Below, one piece after another: positions 5,460 through 10,000 of a stretch of DNA of 10,000 nt; position 1 is the first letter of the stretch, and each line of letters opens with the position of its first letter. The notes beneath the pieces were generated by a model, which made no database searches, had not been told where the DNA came from, and worked only from the letters and a program-made list of their open reading frames with translations. This stretch comes from Thiobacillus sp. (GTDB lineage: Bacteria > Pseudomonadota > Gammaproteobacteria > Burkholderiales > Thiobacillaceae). Made by a program: the position numbers and the translations under genes. The stretch is from NCBI GenBank assembly GCA_020216925.1, contig JAIWOL010000138.1, positions 1-10,000 on the forward strand, in the 5' to 3' direction.

Positions 5460-7745
5460 TTACTGGCCGATCGCCGAATCGATGCTGACGAGGAATTTTT
5501 CCGGCTTCTCGAACCCGATCACCTTGAAATCGGACTGCGTGCCATCTGCCGCCCAGAAGATGAGGCCGGGCGGGCCGAACAGGCCAAAGCGCTTGAGCAG
5601 GGCCTTGTCGGCCTCGCTGTTGGCGGTGACGTCGGCCTTGAGCAGCACGGTGTCGGCCAGCCGGGCGCGAACCCGGGCGTCGCTGAAGGTGAAGCGCTCC
5701 ATTTCCTTGCACGACACGCACCAATCGGCATAGAAATCGAGCATCACGGTCTTGCCCCCGGCTTTGGCCGCAGCCAGCCGCACGTCGAGTTCGGCCACGT
5801 CCTTCACTTTTTCGAAGGGCAGGCCTTTCTGTTCTGCCGCGACGGCGCCAGCGCCGGCGCCGCCCTTGAACACATCCAGCGGTTGCAGGATGTCGCGGCT
5901 GCCGGCGAGCATGCCGACGATGAGCGCGAGACCGCCGATCATCAGCACCACGCCGAGGCCTTTCCACAGGCGTTTCCAGCCCGAGGCGCTTTCCGGCAAC
6001 GGATCGAGCGCATGCAGGTAGGTGGCCGAAACGATGAGCAGCAGCGCCCACAAAAGCATGTTCACCCAGGCCGGGATGATGGGCGAGATGAGGTAGATGG
6101 CGATGGCCAGCATGAGCACGCCGAAGAAATACTTCACCGCGTTCATCCAGCCGCCCGCGCGCGGCAGCAGGGCGCCGGCCGACAGGCCCACCAGCAGCAG
6201 CGGAACTCCCATGCCCAGCGCCAGCACGAACAGCGCCACGCCGCCGAGCGCGGTGTTGCCCGTCTGCGCGATGAAGGCGAGCGCGGCAGCCAGCGGCGGC
6301 GCGACGCAGGGGCCGACGATCACCGCCGACAGCGCGCCCATGACGAACACGCCAGCGAAATTGCCGCCTTTCATCCGGTTCGAGGCATCGTTGAATTTGC
6401 TCTGGATGGCGCTGGGTAGCTGGATTTCGAAGAAGCCAAACATCGACAGCGCGAGCAGCACGAACACGCCCGCACCGATGCCCAGCGCCCAGGGGTTCTG
6501 CAAAGCGTTCGACAGCAGCGTGCCCGACAGCGCGGCAGCCACGCCCGCGAGCGCGTAGGTGATCGCCATGCCGAGCACATAGGCGAGCGAAAGCATGAAG
6601 CCGCGCGACTTGGTGAGCGGCGTGTCGTGGCTTTGCCCGGCGATGATGCCCGAGAGGATGGGAATCATCGGAAACACGCAGGGCGTGAGTGCGAGCAGGA
6701 GACCAAAGCCGAAGAAGGTGGCGACCACCGCCCAGAAGCTGCCATCCTTGAGCACGCGTTCGATGCGCGAGGTGTCGGATTCGTTACCCGCGGCGGGTGC
6801 CGCAGCCGCGCTGCCAGGCGACGCTGCGCCGGATGCGCTCAGGGTGAAATCGCGGCTGTTCGGCGGGTAACAGATGCCCACGGCATCGTTGCAGCCCTGC
6901 CAGCCCGCTTCGAGCACCAGTTTTTCGTCGGCGGCGAGCGCGCGCGACAATTGCAGGGTGGCGGCAAAATTCTGGTGGTAGACCTCGGTCTTGCCGAAGG
7001 TGGGGTCGTCCTTCATGTCGCCTGCCGGTGTGTCGGCACGGGCAACGCCGAGGCCGGCAGGCGATTTCACTTTCCACGCCAGCTTGTCGCGATAAAGATA
7101 GGTGTCGGGTGTGAGCGTGTAGTCGACGCGCACGGTTTGCGCGTCGGGCATGGTTGCGGCGACGATGAAGGCTTCATCCGGCGGCAGCACCTTCGGCATG
7201 GACGTGCCGCCCAGGCTGCGCAGGCTGTCGAGGGCGGAACCGCCGGCCGGGGTGGCGGCAGGCGTGGCGCGGGGAGGCGGGTCTGCGCTAGCGGCCGGTG
7301 CAACCGCGGCCGGGAGCCGGATCGGCAGCGAAACGGTCTGCGGCATGTAGCATAGTCCGCCGTCCCAGCAGCCTTGGGAAGTGGCCTTGAGTGTAACCGA
7401 GAGGGCGCCGGGCGTGCGCTGGAAAGGCAGGACGATGCGCACGTCCTTGCGGTAGGTTTCCACCTTGCCGAAGGTGTCGTCGTCCTTCATTTTGCCCGGC
7501 GGCAGCGCGACCTTGCCGAGGGTGCCGCCGGCCAGCTCGAACTTGAACTTGTCGCGATACATGTAATAGCCGTCGGCAATCTTCCAGCGCGCTTCCAGCG
7601 TGTTGGCGTCGATTGCCCGGGCGCTCAGGCTGAATGCCGCCTCCGGGTCGAGCGGCTCTGCCTGGGCGAGCGCCGCTTGAGAAACAGCCAGGCCGCCCCA
7701 AAGTAAAGGCAAGGCGGCCAGCCAGCGGAACCAATGTTTGGTCAT
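5460..7745 (-). CDS. dsbD: Thiol:disulfide interchange protein DsbD with duplicated alpha domain
   Basis: DsbD carries electrons from cytoplasmic thioredoxin across the inner membrane to periplasmic reductases for disulfide isomerisation and cytochrome c maturation. The 761-residue protein has a signal peptide (1 to about 27-29, ALAQA), then two alpha domains instead of one: residues 30-143 with C126-x5-C132 (QGCWDGGLCYMPQ) and 187-303 with C285-x6-C292 (QGCNDAVGICYPP), joined by an Ala/Pro linker (145-170). Both carry the same YxYRDK and MKDD-TFGK-E-Y blocks. The eight-helix beta domain spans about 337-612 with redox Cys356 (LTPCVFPMIP) and Cys480 (VGPCVAPPLA). The C-terminal thioredoxin-like gamma domain (about 640-761) has C676-V-S-C679. 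The start at 7745 fits the signal peptide and has GAGGAG 10 nt upstream, inside the end of cutA. It lies 5 nt after cutA and is probably cotranscribed with it. Confidence 0.95.
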   Translation of the reverse strand: MTKHWFRWLAALPLLWGGLAVSQAALAQAEPLDPEAAFSLSARAIDANTLEARWKIADGYYMYRDKFKFELAGGTLGKVALPPGKMKDDDTFGKVETYRKDVRIVLPFQRTPGALSVTLKATSQGCWDGGLCYMPQTVSLPIRLPAAVAPAASADPPPRATPAATPAGGSALDSLRSLGGTSMPKVLPPDEAFIVAATMPDAQTVRVDYTLTPDTYLYRDKLAWKVKSPAGLGVARADTPAGDMKDDPTFGKTEVYHQNFAATLQLSRALAADEKLVLEAGWQGCNDAVGICYPPNSRDFTLSASGAASPGSAAAAPAAGNESDTSRIERVLKDGSFWAVVATFFGFGLLLALTPCVFPMIPILSGIIAGQSHDTPLTKSRGFMLSLAYVLGMAITYALAGVAAALSGTLLSNALQNPWALGIGAGVFVLLALSMFGFFEIQLPSAIQSKFNDASNRMKGGNFAGVFVMGALSAVIVGPCVAPPLAAALAFIAQTGNTALGGVALFVLALGMGVPLLLVGLSAGALLPRAGGWMNAVKYFFGVLMLAIAIYLISPIIPAWVNMLLWALLLIVSATYLHALDPLPESASGWKRLWKGLGVVLMIGGLALIVGMLAGSRDILQPLDVFKGGAGAGAVAAEQKGLPFEKVKDVAELDVRLAAAKAGGKTVMLDFYADWCVSCKEMERFTFSDARVRARLADTVLLKADVTANSEADKALLKRFGLFGPPGLIFWAADGTQSDFKVIGFEKPEKFLVSIDSAIGQ

Positions 7746-7750
7746 GTCGT

Positions 7751-8077
7751 TCAGTCTCCTCGTGATGCGGTTTCCCGGACCAGCCAGTCGAGATAGGCCG
7801 GCAGTCCCCGGGTTATCGGTATGGCAAGCAGTTCCGGCACCGCGTAGGGGTGGTGCTCCCGGATCAGCTTTTCCACGGCGGCATAGTGTGTTTGCGTGGT
7901 CTTGATCATGAGCGGCAATTCCTCCGCCGACTCCACCGCGCCCTGCCACCGGTAGATGGAGCGGCACGGCGCCATAACGTTCACACACGCCGCCACGCGC
8001 GCCTCGACCAGGGCATGCGCGAGTTTCCCGGCAACTGCCCGATCGGGTACATTGGTCAAGACTAACAAAGGTTCCAT
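7751..8077 (-). CDS. cutA: Divalent-cation tolerance protein CutA
   Basis: The protein has 108 residues and the full CutA1 pattern: LLVLTNVPD at the N-terminus, LVEARVAACVNVMAPCRSIYRWQG, EELPLMIKTT, and the C-terminal EHHPYAVPELLAIPITRGLPAYLDWL. CutA1 is a small, very stable trimer with a PII-like fold. It was linked to copper tolerance in E. coli, but its real function remains unsettled. The ATG at 8077 is chosen because the family begins just before the LVLT strand; a GTG directly upstream at 8080 is in frame. No good ribosome binding site precedes either, since the upstream DNA is the start of the divergent fxsA. The order cutA then dsbD is also found in E. coli, so this is a conserved pair; the gap is 5 nt. 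Confidence 0.95.
   Translation of the reverse strand: MEPLLVLTNVPDRAVAGKLAHALVEARVAACVNVMAPCRSIYRWQGAVESAEELPLMIKTTQTHYAAVEKLIREHHPYAVPELLAIPITRGLPAYLDWLVRETASRGD
8067..8071 (+). promoter_or_regulatory. Ribosome binding site of fxsA, inside cutA
   Basis: AAAGG lies 9 nt before the fxsA ATG at 8081. It supports that start even though the site falls within the first codons of the opposite-strand cutA gene. Confidence 0.5.
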
Positions 8078-8080
8078 CAC

Positions 8081-8488
8081 ATGCGCTTTGGTTGGATTGT
8101 GCTACTGCTGCTGTCGTTTCCCGTGCTCGAGGCGATCGGTATTTTCTGGATGGCGAACGCGATCGGCGCCTGGGTGCTGCTGTGGCTGCTCGCCGATGTC
8201 GTGCTCGGGGTGATGCTGATCCGTTTCGAGCGCGTGGCCTGGGGCGCGCGCCTGCTGTTTTCCATCCAGTCGGGCCAGCAGCCGTTTTCCGCGCTGTTCG
8301 CCAGCGGCCGTATTCTGCTCGCCGGCGGACTGTTTGTCTTCCCGGGCTTCATCAGCGATGCGCTGGCGCTGATCCTGCTGCTGATTCCAGGCACCTGGAC
8401 CCGCCGCCGCGCCAACCCGGTGCGCGCCGCCAACGACGACGCGATCCAGGGCGAATACCGGCGCGAGCCGGACGATCTGCTGCGCTGA
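8081..8488 (+). CDS. fxsA: FxsA family membrane protein
   Basis: The 135-residue inner-membrane protein begins with the FxsA-type segment, a short polar start then a hydrophobic helix (about 4-24) containing PVLEAIGIFWMA, followed by a second helix (27-47) with VLGVMLIRFE, a soluble loop with QQPFSALFASGR (about 66-77), and a hydrophobic stretch (78-103) with the family signature AGGLFVFPGFISDALALILLIPGT in near-complete form. The tail (106-135) is charged and likely cytoplasmic. In E. coli, FxsA (YjeG) overproduction relieves F-plasmid exclusion of phage T7; its normal role is unknown. The ATG at 8081 matches the usual FxsA N-terminus and has AAAGG 9 nt upstream. Its 5' flank is the cutA coding region, so any promoter lies within cutA. 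Confidence 0.93.
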   Translation: MRFGWIVLLLLSFPVLEAIGIFWMANAIGAWVLLWLLADVVLGVMLIRFERVAWGARLLFSIQSGQQPFSALFASGRILLAGGLFVFPGFISDALALILLLIPGTWTRRRANPVRAANDDAIQGEYRREPDDLLR

Positions 8489-8501
8489 ATGCCGGCGCGG
8501 C

Positions 8502-9386
8502 TCAGAACAGATCCATCTGTCCACGCGTGCGTCTGACTTCGCGCAGCAAATCGTCGGATGTGGGGTAGCGGTATTTCAGCCGCAGTTCGCGCACCGTGCG
8601 GCCATTGCATAGCTGGCGCGATTCGCGCAGAAACGACAGCAGGGCTTCCGACAGAACCTGTTCCGCCTGGGCCCGTTTCACGCGCGGCGGACGCGGCAGG
8701 CCGAAGGCGTCGGCGCAGCTGTCGAACCAGTCGGCCATTTTCAGCGGACGGGCATCGACGGCATGGTAGAGCCGCTGGCTGCGGCCGCGAAACAATGCGG
8801 CCCAGGCCAGGCGCGCCAGATCGTCGGCGTGGATGTGGTTGGTGTAGCTGTCGTCCTCGGCCACCAGCGCTGGCGTGCCGCGCTTGATGCGGTCGAGCGG
8901 CAGGCGGTCGGCGGCGTAGATGCCGGGCGCGCGCAGGATGCTGACCTGCACGCGATGCTGCCTGCCCCAATGACGCAATAGCCGCTCGGCGGCCACGCGC
9001 CGCACCGCGCGGCCGTTGACCGGCGCCACCGGGCGGGTCTCGGCTACCCAGTCGCCACCGCAGTCGCCGTAGACGCCGCTGGTGCTGATGTAGACCAGCG
9101 CCCCCGGCAGGCGTCTGCCCAGGGCGTGCAGCAGCCGGCTGGTACGGGGATCGGTGGCGCCGGCGTTGGGGGGCGGGGCAAAGTGGAACACGGCGTCGAC
9201 CCGGGGCAGCCGGACCAGCGTTGCCGCGTCGTCGAGGTCGCCCAGACGGGGCGTCACGCCCAGCGCGCGCAGTTCGGCCACGCGTTCGGGCCGCCGTGTG
9301 AGGCCGATGAATTCGGCCTGGCCGGCATAGGTGCGCACCAGCCGTTCGGCCACATCGCCAAACCCCACGATCAGGATTTTTTTCAT
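8502..9386 (-). CDS. NAD(P)-binding SDR / epimerase-like protein (YeeZ type)
   Basis: This 294-residue Rossmann-fold protein opens with MKKILIVGFGDVAERL (glycine-rich dinucleotide site at about 8-13), an Arg pair after strand 2 (31-32), GDLDD (49-53), VFHFAPP (67-72), and the extended-SDR active-site segment YISTSGVYGD (99-108). YTNHIHADDLA (181-191) and the C-terminal residues match the nucleoside-sugar epimerase/YeeZ group. Where YxxxK is expected (about 126-130) the sequence reads RAVRR, so the classic catalytic Tyr and Lys are missing, which fits YeeZ-like members of unclear activity more than a true sugar epimerase. The substrate is unknown. The start at 9386 places the Rossmann strand at the N-terminus and has AAGG 10 nt upstream; a longer reading frame to 9479 adds only non-homologous sequence. 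It converges on fxsA with 13 nt between stops and no terminator visible. Confidence 0.85.
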   Translation of the reverse strand: MKKILIVGFGDVAERLVRTYAGQAEFIGLTRRPERVAELRALGVTPRLGDLDDAATLVRLPRVDAVFHFAPPPNAGATDPRTSRLLHALGRRLPGALVYISTSGVYGDCGGDWVAETRPVAPVNGRAVRRVAAERLLRHWGRQHRVQVSILRAPGIYAADRLPLDRIKRGTPALVAEDDSYTNHIHADDLARLAWAALFRGRSQRLYHAVDARPLKMADWFDSCADAFGLPRPPRVKRAQAEQVLSEALLSFLRESRQLCNGRTVRELRLKYRYPTSDDLLREVRRTRGQMDLF

Positions 9387-9412
9387 CGTGTCATAACCTT
9401 TTGTTCGCAAGG

Positions 9413-9441
9413 GTGAAAACCGGCCCGCGCCGGGCGATAAT
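9413..9441 (+). promoter_or_regulatory. Possible sigma-70 promoter of the flavin reductase gene
   Basis: GTGAAA (9413-9418) is followed by 17 nt and GATAAT (9436-9441), matching the -35 box at 4 of 6 and the -10 box at 5 of 6 positions with ideal spacing. It is 36 nt before the ATG at 9478, in the 91-nt divergent gap. The spacer contains an inverted repeat GCCCG/CGGGC (9423-9435). Confidence 0.45.
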
Positions 9442-9477
9442 GCACCCCCTTCGTTCATTGCATTGTAAGCGCCCGCC

Positions 9478-10000
9478 ATGCCGTATCAGGTCACCATTCA
9501 ACCCAGCGGACACCGATTTACCGCCGGCGACGACGAAACCGTACTCGAAGCCGCCCTGCGTGAAGGCTTTGCGCTGCCCTACGGTTGCCGAAACGGCGCC
9601 TGCGGCGCGTGCAAGGGCACCGTGCTGTCGGGTGAGCTCGATTACGGCCAGTATTCGCCCAGCGCGCTCAAGGACGAAGAAAAATCCCGGGGGCGCGCCC
9701 TGTTCTGCCGTGCGAAGCCGCTCACCGATCTGGTGATCGAAGCCAAGGAAATCGGTGCCGCCAAGGACATCGTCGTGAAGACCCTGCCGTGCCGGGTGGA
9801 AAAAATGGAAAAGCGCGCGGACGATGTCATGGTGATGAAGATCAAGCTGCCTGCGAGCGAGCGCCTGCAATTCCTTGCCGGCCAGTACATCGACTTCCAG
9901 CTCAAGGGCGGCCGCTCGCGCAGCTACTCGCTGGCCAACCCGCCGCACGACGACGCGCTGCTGGAGCTGCACATCCGCCACGTGCCCGGCGGGCTGTTCA
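9478..10000 (+). CDS. 2Fe-2S ferredoxin/flavin reductase, CDP-6-deoxy-glucoseen reductase-like (3' end missing)
   Basis: The gene is cut by the right edge after 174 codons. Residues 1-90 form a plant-type [2Fe-2S] ferredoxin domain with Cys37, Cys42, Cys45 (YGCRNGACGACKG) and Cys77 (LFCRAKP). A ferredoxin-reductase FAD domain follows from about 98, with FLAGQYIDFQL (132-142) and the flavin-binding RSYSLANPP (148-156); the NAD(P)H-binding domain would lie beyond the edge. This order matches RfbI/AscD-type CDP-6-deoxy-delta-3,4-glucoseen reductase and related oxygenase reductases. No dideoxysugar genes are nearby, so the sugar-pathway name is probably a similarity label, and a general NAD(P)H-dependent electron donor role is as likely. 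The ATG at 9478 gives the standard N-terminus, but no Shine-Dalgarno sequence is obvious. It is divergent from the SDR gene. Confidence 0.88.
   Translation, partial: MPYQVTIQPSGHRFTAGDDETVLEAALREGFALPYGCRNGACGACKGTVLSGELDYGQYSPSALKDEEKSRGRALFCRAKPLTDLVIEAKEIGAAKDIVVKTLPCRVEKMEKRADDVMVMKIKLPASERLQFLAGQYIDFQLKGGRSRSYSLANPPHDDALLELHIRHVPGGLF

Noticed and set aside
4297..6051. Long minus-strand open frame of 584 codons
   Set aside because: It lies antisense to dsrS, crosses the bidirectional terminator and runs out of frame through the end of dsbD. The translation is Arg/His/Gly/Gln-rich with no family resemblance, as expected for a shadow frame in GC-rich DNA.
7746..7988. N-terminal extension of the DsbD reading frame
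   Set aside because: This part overlaps cutA in another frame and precedes the true signal peptide, which begins at 7745 with a ribosome binding site.
9387..9479. N-terminal extension of the SDR protein to 9479
   Set aside because: It would place about 31 unrelated residues before the Rossmann strand and overlap the promoter and start of the divergent gene.

Overview
The window is a GC-rich stretch (roughly two-thirds G+C) of a bacterial chromosome. It most resembles a betaproteobacterium of the Thiobacillus/Sulfuricella kind. The evidence is gene order and gene content: rubredoxin next to the twitching-motility regulator pilG, a divergent thiD-thiE-hemL run, cutA followed by dsbD, and a gene I read as dsrS, which belongs to sulfur oxidisers using the reverse dissimilatory sulfite reductase pathway. 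The taxonomic call is inference; no rRNA or marker phylogeny is available here.

Layout. Positions 1-1491 lie on the minus strand. Read in transcription order they are rubredoxin (1491 to 1309), a secreted protein of unassigned function that looks DUF302-like (1196 to 294), a rho-independent terminator (275 to 253), a possible sigma-28-type promoter (236 to 210), and the first 50 or so codons of pilG, which runs off the left edge. Positions 1544-5394 are one tight plus-strand operon: thiD, thiE, hemL and dsrS. The first junctions overlap in ATGA style and only 16 nt separate hemL from dsrS. A bidirectional hairpin terminator (5413-5454) separates this operon from the convergent minus-strand pair cutA-dsbD (8077 to 5460). 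fxsA (8081-8488, plus) starts 3 nt from the cutA start codon. A YeeZ/epimerase-like SDR gene (9386 to 8502, minus) converges on fxsA and diverges from a 2Fe-2S/flavin oxidoreductase gene (9478 to beyond 10000, plus).

How the genes fit together. ThiD and ThiE make and couple the pyrimidine half of thiamine phosphate. HemL makes 5-aminolevulinate, the precursor of heme and siroheme; siroheme is the cofactor of the Dsr sulfite reductase, which makes the neighbouring dsrS suggestive. DsbD exports reducing power to the periplasm, and here carries two copies of its periplasmic alpha domain. Every stretch between genes is shorter than about 115 nt, so there is no large non-coding region.

Most of the window is ordinary core chromosome. 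I see no mobile element, CRISPR array, tRNA/rRNA or phage module. The points most worth a second look are the doubled alpha domain in DsbD, the dsrS placement, the extra secreted gene between rubredoxin and pilG with a FliA-like promoter motif behind it, and the almost touching cutA/fxsA start codons.
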